64,000 bases of DNA, taken from positions 25,931,879-25,995,878 of the forward strand of contig CAJQUN010000003.1 of assembly GCA_907163345.1 (NCBI GenBank), given 5' to 3'. Numbering within the stretch: the first letter of the stretch is position 1; every line of letters begins with the position of its first letter. The notes under the pieces were generated by a model that had not been told where the DNA came from, did not search any database, and saw only the letters and a list, made by a program, of their open reading frames with translations. Below, piece by piece: positions 20,268 through 32,400 of the stretch. Position numbers and translations under genes: made by a program. Source of the stretch: Haberlea rhodopensis. Lineage: Eukaryota > Streptophyta > Magnoliopsida > Lamiales > Gesneriaceae.

Positions 20268-21631
20268 CTCATAAAAAAAACTAAGTTACAAAGTAACAAT
20301 TAGGGGGTTTTTCGAAATTCTTAACTATAACTTAATTAGACTAAAGAAAGCAAATCATTAGACTTTCAAGATTAAAAAGTAATTCTTGGTTTTTGGTCAA
20401 CTTTACCTTTGGAAATTATTCACTTGATCATCAAATCACTAAACATTTGAATTCATTCAATTATTCATCAATTGGAAACTTAATTCCTCCCTTACCTTAA
20501 TCGTAGTCAAATTATCAAATCTTTAACCAAAACTACAGCCGCTAAGAGTAAATCAATGATAGCTTCAAAAACTAGTAAGTTTGATGAATCTAATCAATAA
20601 AAACTACACCCGTTAGAATTAATCATCAAATCGTTTTTCCTAAGAATCTAATAACACCAACATCATGTAATTATCAATCTTAGTTGCTTCTTATTTAGCA
20701 TTAGATTGTGTAAGCGATTACTAGGTGATCAATCTATCAAGCAAACACAACAATCATAATAATCAAAATCTGAAAAACAAATTGAAATTGAATTAAAAAT
20801 CCAACAATCAAACCAAAATCTTCACAAGTATTTTTATTCCAAAGGCAAGTATCCATCAACCAAGAATCAAAGTGTTTAGCTACTCATAATTGGATTAAAA
20901 ACAATCAAATCTATTTTAGAAAGCACTAAACTAAGAGTAAAAAGAAGAATTACTTAAAGGAATTTCGATTCCAGAGCGTCGCTTCCGTCTTCGTCCTTCC
21001 TTCTTCAAAGCGTTCTTCACAAAAGTTGAGAGCAAAATTTATTCTAATCTCTAAACTATGTTCTTAAGTCTCAATTATGGTATAGGGAGGCTTATAATTC
21101 GATTAATAGCAAGTAAATATGGTAGGATAGGTTAAAATCTTGCCAAAGATGGTAAAACTCTTAATTCCCTTATTTTCTCGGACTCTGCAGCGATCGTTCG
21201 CTCCAAACTAGAGATCGATCGCTAGCTTTATTTTTTTCGGCAAAATTCTTCTGGCGATCGATCGCCTCTTTCTAGCGATCGATCGCTTGGCTCCAGTGTG
21301 TTTTGGCGATCGATCGCTCCAAATGTAGCGATCGATCGCTGACCCAAAGATTTTGTTACTCAACTTTCTGTCCATAGGCGATCGATCTCCTCTTCGATGC
21401 GGTCGACCGCTTCTCCCAAAATCATATTTTTTGCCTTTCTTGAGCAACCTTGAGTCCTTATCACCTCCAAAGCTTTCATTGGTCTTTATACGCCTTTTTT
21501 AGCTTTATTTCTTCGATTTCAAGTAAATTTACACAATTATACGATTAGGTAGCATATGTAACAAATTATTCATCAAAATATACCAAATCGTAGACAATTA
21601 AGCACAATAGATGTGTCTATTTCTAGTCACA
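20268..21631 (-). repeat. 3' LTR of Athila-like element, inner end missing
   Basis: Bases 20268 on match 61628 on (CTAAGT, AACAATTAGGGG and following). The first 107 bases of the partner LTR (61521-61627) have no counterpart here, so this end was lost in a deletion that also removed the rest of the chromovirus to the left. The other end is TCTAGTCACA at 21631, giving a TGTGACTAGA start on the minus strand. A polypurine-like stretch lies just beyond it. Confidence 0.8.
21190..21410. repeat. GCGATCGATCGC palindrome array (8 units) in an Athila LTR
   Basis: Units start at 21190, 21211, 21254, 21275, 21306, 21328, 21378 and 21399. Four are perfect GCGATCGATCGC, the others differ by one to three bases. 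They form four pairs 21-22 bases apart. Distances from the first are 21, 64, 85, 116, 138, 188 and 209 bases. The first six nearly coincide with the array at 6628-6817, although that LTR belongs to a different clade and is on the other strand. Confidence 0.9.
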
Positions 21632-23081
21632 TCAAATACCCACATACTTAATCTTTACTCGACCTCGAGTAAATCAGACAAAACTACAATATTTTTGCTT
21701 TGGCTCATAGGTTCATAACAAACTAACTTGTCCTCACTTTTATGTCTCAACAATTATAAACATGCATAGTAATGAACGACAGTGATAGGTTAGCAGTGGG
21801 ACAAGTTCAATCCCTAAACATTCGTACCCAACAAAGCAGTGAACGTGCGTGTGTGGTCATAAACAAGTGACATGTACAAGTTATAGATCCAATAGATGCA
21901 AAGCCCACAATAGCTTAAGTCATACACTAACACAAGTATAAGCTCACTTGCACACTCTTCTCCACTATCTTAGCCACTTTGCAAACATAAATCATGTAGG
22001 TCTTTATTAGCTTGTAGCTTGACCTATGTATTGGCCTATAAAAGAAAGGAAAAAGATATATCAAATAAGAGAGTATGATGTAATGCACAATTTAAACTTC
22101 TCTTGCATTAATTTTTCAACTTTGTTCTTTTTCACACCTTGTATATTTTTGCAAGGTTTATTTCAACACTTCTCTTCTTTTGTATCTTGGCTCCCCTTGG
22201 AGTCATATTTTTATCAAATTTTTCAAGGCATTCCATTTCTTTCATGCATTCCATTCGTTTTACAATGAAGCTCAAACATACAGTTCAATGAATTCCTAAG
22301 TGCATGTGAATGAAACACATTATACTCCCTTCAAAGGCGTGGATTAAAATCATATTTAGGTTCATTAGGGAAGGATGATAAGCTAGTCAAAGAATGTTGA
22401 ATGGTGGTTGTTTGTATGCTTAGCACACCATTTTTTTGCATTAAAGCTTTAAAAAGGGTACTAGTGATTGATTCTCTTTACATGGTAGGCTTGAAAGGCT
22501 CAAATGCATCAAAGATCGTCTTTATCACTTTCATGTTCGCAAGTAGTCTAGACATACGCCTCAAAGAGCATGTAATTAAGTTCTAGTATGTAATAGAGAC
22601 TTCTTAAGACTATAACAAAGTCACACAATCTTCACTACGCTATGCACACTTCACAAGTCATGACAATATCGTGCTCAATATATGCAACTACTATGTCAAA
22701 GTAAAATTTACATTAGATTTCAAAGTGTTCCAAGGTTAACAATTTATCTATGTTCAAAAACATGCATGCTATCAATTAGGTTTCATCATGGGCTAGTGAT
22801 TCTAAGCATGTGTTCATTACTAATTATGAGCTCAAAATTTTCAAAATGTTTGATTTTTTTTTTGTATTTTTCTAATAGAAAAGCAATAACACACCACTAA
22901 TCCCTCCCACATACTTAAATCTTACATTGTCCCCAATGTAAGGCAAAAATATAAGAAAAGAGAAAAGTCTAATTAATAAAGCAATTAAAAAAATAAAGGA
23001 TATGGGAAACTAACTCCCCTTGGGTTGCCTCCCAAGCAGTGCCTTTGTTTAACATCGGTGGCCTGACGCCAGTCCTCCTGA
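21632..23081 (-). other. Non-coding 3' region of Athila-like element
   Basis: There is no supported gene here. On the minus strand, GTATGTGGGTATTTGA at 21632-21647 is the polypurine-like tract before the 3' LTR. TGCTTGGGAGGCAACCCAAG at about 23020-23040 is a motif commonly seen downstream of integrase in plant Athila and Tat elements. The ORFs at 22026-22900 have no recognised motif. Confidence 0.65.
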
Positions 23082-24265
23082 TTATCTAAAGTTAGGTGGA
23101 TCCTCTAAGACCACCTTGATGTTCACTTGTCCAACTTCCTCGTTTTGGACACCCTCGTAGTAATGCTTCAATTGGTGACCATCCACCTTGAATGTCTTAG
23201 TGGGGTCCAAACTTTGAATTTCCACTGCACCATGAGGATATACATTAGTAACGATAAAAGGTCCATTCCATCTAGAAAGAAGCTTACCTAGAAAGAGTCG
23301 AAGGCATGAATCGTAAAGGAGAACTTGTTGGCCAACTTCAAAGCTCCTCCTTGATATCATCTTGTCATGGAAGTCCTTTGTCTTTTTCTTGTAGATACTT
23401 GCACTCTCATATGCCTCATTCCTTATCTCCTCTAATTCTTGCAATTGCAACTTCCGATGCACTCCACTCTCATCATAGTTCATGTTGAAATTCTTCACAG
23501 CCCAGTATGCTCTATGCTCCAACTCTACAGGAAGATTGCAAGGTTTACCAAAGATTAATCGATTTGGGGACATACCTATTGGAGTTTTGGATGCAGTCCT
23601 GTAGGCCCAAAGTGCGTCATCTAGTCTTAAGCTCCAATCCTTCCTTGTTGGGTTGACAGTCTTTTCCAAGATGGCTTTGATTTCTCGGTTAGATACCTCG
23701 GCTTGGCCACTTGTTTGCGGATGGTAGGCGGTGGAGACTTTGTGGGTCACATGATACTTCTTGAACAAACTTTCCACCGTCCGATTGCAAAAGTGTGTAC
23801 CTCTATCACTGATTATGTCTCTTGGGATTCCAAACCTAGAGAAAAGGTTATGTTTGATAAAATCTGCAACAACCTTGGAATCGTCAGTCCGGGTGGCAAT
23901 AGCTTCCACCCATTTCGAGACATAATCATTAACAAGAAGTAAAGAAACATGACCATAAGAGATAGGAAAGGGTCCCATAAAGTCGATGCCCCATACGTCG
24001 AAAATCTCACAAATAAGAATGGGTTGTTGAGGCATCTCCTTTCTTTGGGAAATATTACTGGTCAATTGACATTGAGCACAGTTCTTGCAAAAATAGTAGG
24101 CATCACGGAACAGGGTGGGCTAAAAGAACCCATATTCTAGTACCTAAATGGCAGAACTTAAGAATGTCATTTACCTCAGTCTCGGGAATGCATCTTCTAA
24201 TGATTTGATCCACACAATTCTTCCATAGGTAAGGATCATCCCATACATATCACTTGCATCACTCC
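23082..24265 (-). pseudogene. pol: Athila-like integrase
   Basis: The 327-codon open part (23082-24065) holds the catalytic core: IFDVWGIDFMGPFP (first D), SDRGTHFCNR (second D) and HPQTSGQAEVSNREIKAIL (E). It is followed by WAYRTASKTPIGMSP and the C-terminal LLSRWNGPFIVTNVYPHGAVE domain. It ends without a chromodomain, unlike the chromoviruses here. The N-terminal zinc-binding part lies in 24066-24265 in other frames and is interrupted by stops. Confidence 0.88.
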
Positions 24266-25820
24266 TTATCTTAGCTCTTTGAGACCTAGACAGTCAGAAA
24301 CTAAGAAATTCACAATATGAGCATACCATGGTAGATTGTCGCTTATGGAAAGTAGATGCTCATCCGAGAATTCCTCCTTCAAACAAAGCTCCTCATCCAC
24401 ATGCGGTAGACGGCTTAAGTGTTGGGCTACTTTGTTCTCGCTACCCTTTTTATCCTTGATTTGTATGTCAAATTCACTCAAGAGCAAAATCCATCTTATC
24501 AGCCTAGGGTTTTGCCTCCTTCGTCATCAAATAGCGAAGAGCTGCATGATCAGAATAAAAAAATGACTTTAGTACCAAGTAAATAGGATCGAATTTTTTC
24601 AAGAGCAAAAACAATTGCTAAAAGCTCTTTCTCAGTAGTGGAATAGTTTCGTTGAACATCATTCAAGGTCTTTGATGCATAGTAGATGGCATCTGAAGCA
24701 TTCCCTTCTTTTTGGCCTAAGACAACACCAACCGCAAAGTCACTGGCATCACACTTGATCTCGAAAGGCTTACTCCAGTCGGGTGGTTTGATGATGGGGT
24801 AGAAGTCGATGACTCCTTCAGTCGATCAAAAGATCTCTTGCTCGCTTCATCCATCTCAAAAGTGACTTCCTTTTGCAGTAGCTTACACAAAGGTGTAGCT
24901 ATCTTAACGAAGTCCTTGATGTATCTCCTGTAAAAACCTGCATGTCCAAGAAAAGAGCGGACATCCCGAACACAAGTAGGATATGGTAAAGACTGCATAA
25001 CATCAATTTTAGCTTTGTCGACCTCTATACCATTAGCAGAAACAACATGACACAATACTATACCTTGTTCTACCATAAAATGACATTTTTTTTTTCAGAA
25101 TTTAGAACAAGGTTAGTCTCAATGCAACATTTTAACACAAGTGTAAGCCTAGCTAGACAATCCTTGAATGCATTACCGTAGAATGTAAAATCATCCATCA
25201 ACACCTCTAAAATATGCTCAATAAACTCAGAAAAGATGCCAACCACGCACCGTTGAAACGTGGCTGGAGCATTGCATAGTCCAAAGGGCTTGCGTCGGTA
25301 AGCGAATGTGCCAAAAGGGCATGTGAAAGTTGTCTTTTCTTGGTCCTCCGGTGCAATTGCAATCTGAAAATAACCCGAATACGATCAAGAAAAAAATAGT
25401 ATGAATGACACGCTAACCTCTCAATCATTTGATCAATGAAGGGTAGTGGAAAATGGTCCTTTCTAGTCACAGCGTTGAGCTTCCGGTAGTCGATGCATAC
25501 TCGACATCCATTTTGAATACATGTGTGGGCACAAGTTCATCATCTTTGTTCTTTATCACACTAATACCAGTCTTCTTTGGCACCACTTGGAATGGACTAA
25601 CCCATTGGCTGTCGGAGATAGGGTAGATCACCCCAACCGCTAAAAGCTTCAAAATCTCCTCCTTCACCACATCCATCATGGGTGGGTTAAGCTTCCTTTG
25701 GGGCTGACGTGTAGGGCTCCCTCCTTCTTCAAGTACAATGCAGCGCATGCATGTTGAGGGACTGATTCCCTTGATGTCAGCGATGATCCAACCTATTGCA
25801 GTCTTGTGCTCTTTGAGCAC
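24266..25820 (-). pseudogene. pol: Athila-like reverse transcriptase and RNase H, multiply broken
   Basis: Three pieces in order on the minus strand: 25467-25820 has the RT N-terminal part (HKTAIGWIIADIKGISPS, QRKLNPPMMDVVKEEILKL); 25207-25470 has MTRKDHFPLPFIDQMIERLA and then shifts frame; 24717-25076 has the RT end (LPYPTCVRDVRSFLGHAGFY). The YVDD region around 25180-25210 is no longer in an open frame. RNase H is visible at its end, 24266-24487, as EFDIQIKDKKGSENKVAQHLS. At least three frameshifts or stops are present. Confidence 0.85.
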
Positions 25821-26215
25821 ATGAATAAGTCTTTCTCTTGATCATCCCCCAACTTGCTAGAGATGATCACCAGTAGTGTATCTCCTTCCCCAAGGAATAC
25901 ATACTTGAGATGGCTTGGTAGTGGCTTCAACTCAATAGTGGGTGCCTGCAAAACAGATGGAAGAATTCTATAGTTAGAAATAGACAGTGATATGAAAGAA
26001 ATGTTACTTGACTGAATTAGCTCAGGTGCTTCATCCAAGGCATCTATGGTGTCTTTCAAATTATCCATGATGAACGACTCTACATTCTCCTTTTCCATAG
26101 GCATGGTCAGAGTAACTTCCAGTTCATCCTTCCCTACAATCTCAAAACTTCCTGTGACAAATAGTCAATAACATCAATAGAATATACAATGTCATCATTG
26201 TTGCAGGGATATTTC
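25793..26215 (-). pseudogene. pol: Athila-like protease-RT linker
   Basis: The open part 25793-26104 contains LPSHLKYVFLGEGDTLLVII, the conserved linker before RT in Athila and Tat elements. It is cut from the protease by the solo LTR at 26216-27713. The bases ATTTC at 26211-26215 are the target duplication of that insertion. Confidence 0.75.
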
Positions 26216-27713
26216 TGTAAGTAATCCATCAAGAATGGTACGCAGCGGAATATAAAATTTTATGAATTACAAGACACCGGATCTATACATAGGGGTTCAT
26301 ATCGGATAAAGGAACAAAGGTCTCACCCTTGTAGCGTGTTTGAGCAGATTCCACGAAGCAGCACCACGTCCAACGCTTCCTTCGAGTCACTAGCAAAACT
26401 TATCAAGTTTTGCCTCAACGGTATCCACACGATCAAATCGGGAAGGGATAGTTCAAGAACAAAGTGCTAGATTTGTTCTTAAATCGTAACAAGAGCCACA
26501 CACGATTCTAAATCGAAGAAGATGGCCGGAAAAATCAAAGACCAAGGCGGCGGCCAAAAGAGGTGGCCGAGAGCTTGGTGGCCAAGAGCTTCCTATGGTG
26601 GCTAGGTTTTGTGTTATGAATTGTATATTTAACAAATAATCAAAACCTTGTATTTATATTATAAGACATTAATTAAGGTTCAAGACTTTCTTAAAGTCTT
26701 ATGGGCCCAAACCCATGATTTAATTAAATCCTTATAATCATTTAATTAAGACTCCTCTTAATTATTTAATTCATCCCATTAATTTAATTCCCTTATCGAT
26801 TTAATCTTTTGTGCGACCTGATAGGATCTTGTAATGTTGGCAGTGATATAAAATCTCATTTTACGTCACAAGCAATGAGCGGTATCTAGCAACACATCAA
26901 GGATACCCAAATTACAAGAATGTCAATGACTCGACATAACCTAGGAACCGTGATAATATTTACCATGTAACTTAATCCCTTAGTCCTTTGTGTTTAGATT
27001 GAACACGAGTCATGGAATAGTCATACTCGTATATTCAATCTTTATTTCTTGATCCCCAAGTAGAACTAGAATAAACGAATAAGCTCGATATCTCATATCG
27101 ACTCATTCGAGCATGGCCATGCATTTTAGTTCTCACTTGATGAAGGGCCAAACACTTCTCCTGTTATATAGGAGGGACAAATCCTATCTCGATCAGTCAA
27201 CATCCCTCTACATAATTCGTAGTGTATCCAATAGTCGCCTTTATAGTTTACACTGTCACGGGTAACGTTTGACAATATCAAGATACATAACTCCTTATGT
27301 TGGGATCTCTGATGATCACAAGTCGTAAGGATTACATACATTATTATCACTATGAGAATTGCTTATGACAATCATATAACTATCCATGTAGCATTCTCAT
27401 GGTGGGTCTGTCCAGTACATCGTTCTCTAACATGTACCCATGTGTTGATTTGATATCTCATATCTATGAACAATTCATCAATCAAGACATACTAGTCTCA
27501 ACGTATTATCATTATCCCGATTCATGATAATACTTGACTAGGGACATCTTCAAGAATAATACAATATTATTCTAGGGACATTAACTTATATATCAATTCA
27601 TATTGCACAAATATTTGAATAATATATACTAATGATTTGCCATAAATAAAATCATATTACATTGTATATCATAAACAATCATCTACTGACTTGTCTTAGG
27701 GCATATCCCAACA
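26216..27713 (-). mobile_element. Solo Copia LTR with target duplication
   Basis: Minus-strand ends are TGTTGGGATATGCCC and TTACTTACA. ATTTC flanks it on both sides (26211-26215, 27714-27718). It interrupts the Athila protease-linker region, and the coding sequence resumes on the other side. There is no interior, primer site or second LTR, so it is a solo LTR formed by recombination between the two LTRs of a full element. It shares long stretches with 59288-60742. Confidence 0.92.
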
Positions 27714-28269
27714 ATTTCATGGCATCATAAATGTTAAAAGTAACAATCTCACCATCAAATTCCATAGTAAGGGTACCACTATGCACATCTATATTGGTCT
27801 TAGAAGTTTTGAGGAATGGTCTTCCTAACAAAATGGGACAACTCTTATTAACATTCTCCATATCAAGCATATAGATATCCGCAGGGAATACTAATTCGTT
27901 CACTTGCACAAGCACATCTTCAATCACACCCGTAGGATATGCACTAGACCTATCCGCTAATTGAATAACTACTCCAGTAGGGTTCAAAGGACCTAGTTGT
28001 AGAGAAGCCTAAATAGAATATGTCATGACATTGATCGATGATCCTAAATCTAACATGGCATTTTCAAGGCGAGTGTTACAAATTGTGCACGGGATAGAGA
28101 ACATACCTAGGTCCTTACACTTGGTAGGAATCTTCCTTTGTATCACAGCTGACACATTTTCACCCAATTCAATCTTTTGGGATCCCTTCAACCTATGATT
28201 TCTCTTCGCAGTGCATAATTCTTTTAAAAATTTTGCATAATTAGGTACTTGTTGAATTGCATCAAGCAA
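27714..28269 (-). pseudogene. pol: Athila-like aspartic protease
   Basis: The open part 28009-28269 includes IPCTICNTRLENAMLDLGSS, where DLG is the active site. After a stop near 28010 the protease continues in 27714-27987 with CPILLGRPFLKTSKTNIDVH and GTLTMEFDGEIV. This is the typical Athila protease sequence. The stop prevents a continuous product. Confidence 0.82.
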
Positions 28270-29093
28270 AGGAATGTTTACCTCACACCGTCGAAAAGTT
28301 TCATATAGACCTTAAAGTCCAGCATCTTTTCTAAAGGGGGTGGCACTTTATATTCAGGAAAGGAAGGAGGCTTACCTCTTGGTACCTCTTGTTCCACGGT
28401 GGTCTTGTCTCCAACTTCAGCTTCCTTTTCTTCACACTCTTTGGTAGATCCTTCTCCATCTTCTCAGGTATCTCCAATTCTTTACCACTCCTAAGTGTGA
28501 TTGCACTTGCATTTCCTTTGGATTCACCACTGTTTGGGATGGTAAGGTGGTCGATCCATGGGCTTCAACACGATTGAGTGCGGTGACTAGTTGACCCACT
28601 TTAGTGTTCGACTAGTTGACCCACTTGAGTGTTCAAGGTTTGAATACTGGATCTCGTTTCCTGTTGAAATTTTGTAACATTATGAGCAAGATCTTGAATG
28701 ATATTTTGTAACTTGTCAATAGTAGAAGGGAAATTTGACGGGTGTGTCCTCTGAAAAGGTGGCATGTATGGTGGTGGATGTTGTGGATATTGCGGCACTT
28801 GAGGTGGAACGTGATTCATTGACTGTGGTCCATAGCTCAAGTTAGGGTTGTCTCTCCATGCTGGAGTATGTGTTGGGGTAAGGGTCATATTTGCATTCAG
28901 GTTGCTCCGAAAATCCGCCTGCTGCATTCACTTTCTCAGCAGATGTCTCTCGAAGTGATGGGCATGAATCCGTGGTATGACTAATCTCCAAACATATTCC
29001 ACACGGCTTCACTATCTGTCCGTTTCCTCTTGCCATTTGACGAACAAGAGAGGTGAGGCTAGTAAGTTGTTGTTCAAGGTTAGACACATTTAC
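28270..29093 (-). pseudogene. gag: Athila-like gag, C-terminal part
   Basis: From 29088 down: VSNLEQQLTSLTSLVRQMAR, a cysteine/histidine motif CGICLEISHTTDSC, a Pro/Gln/Tyr-rich stretch in 28601-28927, and a coiled-coil-like IDKLQNIIQDLAHNV. A frame change lies between 28842 and 28927. A 22-base near-repeat (CTAGTTGACCCACTT) at 28586-28626 breaks the frame further. The upstream part of gag is found at 59172 on, beyond the nested Copia element. Confidence 0.8.
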
Positions 29094-29462
29094 TGTTGGG
29101 TTTTCGTACCCCGGTGCCAGATCCAAACGCAGTGGAATTAATACAATAAACAGATCTGATCTGGGGACGATCGATCGCACCTGATTCATATATTAACATG
29201 CATAAATCGAATATACTGCACGAAAAGAGAATTACCGATAACAACGAAATCAATCTGATATCGGTGGTCCTCGAGTCCAATCAACCTGACCAGATCTACA
29301 AGCCAACATCAGTGTTAGTTTGGTGTTAGCGTTTCTAGTGAATGAATTGTGTTGAATGGAATCTAGAATGACATATTTATAGGGCCATTAAGTAACTAAT
29401 GGGCTTTGGGTGCATAAAGCCCAATAGGCCAACTTTTGGCTTACAGGGCATATATGCTAACA
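29094..29462 (-). repeat. 3' LTR of Copia element
   Basis: TGTTGGGTTTTCGTACCCCG to ATATGCTAACA, 369 bases. It matches 58785-59166 with small indels and substitutions, including a 13-base or so difference near its outer half. It contains one GACGATCGATCGCAC palindrome. The adjacent minus-strand GGGCAAGTGGGAGAT at 29463-29477 is the polypurine tract. Confidence 0.92.
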
Positions 29463-32400
29463 ATCTCCCACTTGCCCAAAAGCCAACACATGAGCACTAA
29501 ACTCATAATCCAAGTAGGTCAATCCAATTGAATAACTTGATGTACAAATGACGTACATAATTATGAGATAAATATATCATACTTTTTAATTTTAGAACTT
29601 TCTATAGATGGAACCTTTCCAAACATAGAAACTCCACTAAAGTGGGGAGTATTCAAAAATTAAACTCATATCTTGAATATCAATCACACAATCTTGAGCA
29701 CTTAACATTTAAGTCTCAATTCTCATCGATAGATCGGTGGCCGGTTGATTGTGACCTAGCGAGGCTCAAGTGTATCATAGCAGTAGGATCACAACCTTTG
29801 TGATTTTAGAAGTCAAACAACTTCTTTGGGCTTACCCTGAATGCCCCATTGTCAATTAAACTCTTTTAATAGACAATTACCAAAATATAATTCCAGTAAC
29901 AACCTACCGATCATGGGTAGCGCCTAGCATCTGCGCTTCACGAAGACCTAGATACAAATGACTAGCAATGTACGAGAACCTGTCAGCCATAGTTAGCGTG
30001 CAGTACATTCCTTTCACTCATATGTCCCGGCTGAATCCAGGGCATTGGTTGATCGAGACCCTTTATGATTTCAATAACTATGCATTTGTTTCACGTTATA
30101 TGATTCATTGTGCGTATATGAAAAACTCTTTTTTCATAAGCACCACCCACTCTGGCCAGAGATTCCTTGAATCATATACAGAGAAAAACACATAGGACAT
30201 CCTGGTTCATCAAGACCAGTGGTGAATCTCCAACGACAATCATAGATCTCTGACATCATCACTGCATACCCAAAATAACAACTTTATAACCCACATATGA
30301 TCAGTCATTAAATCAAAGTACACAGTTATCTATCAAGACCTCAATGACGCCTCGGGTCATGAGGAGTAATGGTGCACAACTATGACTAGAAATTCTATAC
30401 TCGACAAGTGGTAACCACTTATAAAATTCCGAGTAGGGTCGTTCAGTGAACTCATTCCTAATGAGCACCTATTCATGTGTGCTGACTTCTCCAAGCCAAC
30501 GCCGATGAACGCGGCGCACTACAATAGACACATCATGAATACCAGTCTCTAACGAGCATATATCGATATCCCATTCTCGAAGGCTCATCGACGAGGAACA
30601 TTTAGAAATCGCAGTCGAGAATGTATTTCATGGTCACCATCATATGCGTAACCACATTCTATGGACTATAGCAATCTCAAGGACTTCATCAATGCATCAA
30701 GATGCATGGGTAACAGATGAAGAAGTGCCATATATATTAATATCCAAACAAAGATTTGTCATAATAAGATTACAGGTACAATCAATCAACTATTGATTTA
30801 CTTAATCATGTATGAAAACAATATCTTTCACTTTCCCAAAGCCAATTACTCATGTGACTTAAGACCATCTTCCCAAGATGTCTAACATACACCAATCATT
30901 GTAAATGCTTTGTCAGTGGATTCACTATATTTTTTTGTTGAAGCGATTCTCTCGATAATAATGTCGCGTCTACCATCTCTCTCATTAGATAGTATTTTCT
31001 CAATATATGTTTGGATCCTGATGAGATCTTGGCTATTCATAATAGCTCAAATGTTGCCACAGTACACAGAGACTGTGTCAACTGCACTAGAAATTACACC
31101 CAACTCTTGGGATGAAATTTCTTATCCAAACTGCCTCTTTGCTGCATCGTATGCTGCAATGTATTCGGCTTCAGTGGTGGAATCCAATGTGGTGTCTTGC
31201 TTGGAACGTTTCCAAGAGACATGACCATCATGAGCTTAAATACAAATCCGAACATCGATATGGTATCATCTACATCCAATTTAAAAACCAGCATCATCTT
31301 AGCCTTCAACTTTTATTTCTCCACTTACAGATCCAAAAAACCATGAACATATCATAAGTTCTTCATAAGAACTTGAGGATTATTTTCACAGTTTTCCAGT
31401 GACCTTCACCGGGATCTGTCTGATGTCTGCCCATTACTCTGAGAACATACATCAGGCCAAGTACATACCATAGCATACAATATGCTATTAAAAGTAGAAA
31501 TATAAGGTACCAATGTCATCTTTTCTCTCTCCTCATCAATCTTAAGACCCATTGACTCGAGAGATGAATACTATGACATATTTTGAAGTAACTCATTTTT
31601 CGACTCTTCTATGCTAAACCCTTTTAACACAATGTTTATGTACGTAGATTGAGAGATCTCAGCATCCTTTAGATCTATCCCTATAGATCCTTATGTTAAG
31701 CACGTATGACGCTTCACCCAATCTTACATGGAGAAATTAGTAGATAATCATGCTTTAATTGGTTAGTCCAATGCCATTCACAATGAGCATGATATAATCG
31801 ACTTAAAGCATCACAAATGCCATCACTGAGAAATGTTGTGTTCACATCCATTAGTTATATCTCATATTCATAATATAAAGATATAACTAATAAAATCCAA
31901 ATAGACTATAGCATCATAACCGATGAAAATTTTCTCATAAACAACTCTTTGCTTATGAGAATAACCGTTTCTCACCAGTCAAGCTTTGAAGGTCACCACC
32001 TTCACATCCACTCCAAGCTTTCACTTGTAAATCCATGCAGCAAATGGGAACAATTCCCAAAGAGGATCTACTGAGGTCCATACCTTATTAGAGTACATGG
32101 AGTCTATTTCAAATTTTATAGCATCTCGCCAATATCCCAAAACGATGTCCAACATCGTCTCCTTGAAAGTCCTAGGATTACATCCATGTCAAAACCATTT
32201 TGACTACTTTCTAGGAGTAAATTCAATTTATCAAGAGTTCTTGAAACACTTTCAGATCTCATTGGTATGCGTAGTTCAAAAGTTATGATTGACTCAATTA
32301 ATTTCACCGTTTTCACTTTTCTAGTGGTTTGTGGTTCTTGAACCCTTTCAAGTTATATTATATTGTCATTCCTTTCTAATAGAAACATTTTCTTTAGAAA

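Noticed and set aside
26216..27713. A complete small element or MITE
   Set aside because: The ends, the 5-base duplication and the 1.5 kb length fit a solo LTR, and the relative at 59288-60742 supports this. No terminal inverted repeats beyond TG...CA.
30910..31224. 104-codon plus-strand ORF
   Set aside because: It is antisense to decayed Copia RNase H, whose motif (STTEAEYI) is read on the minus strand.
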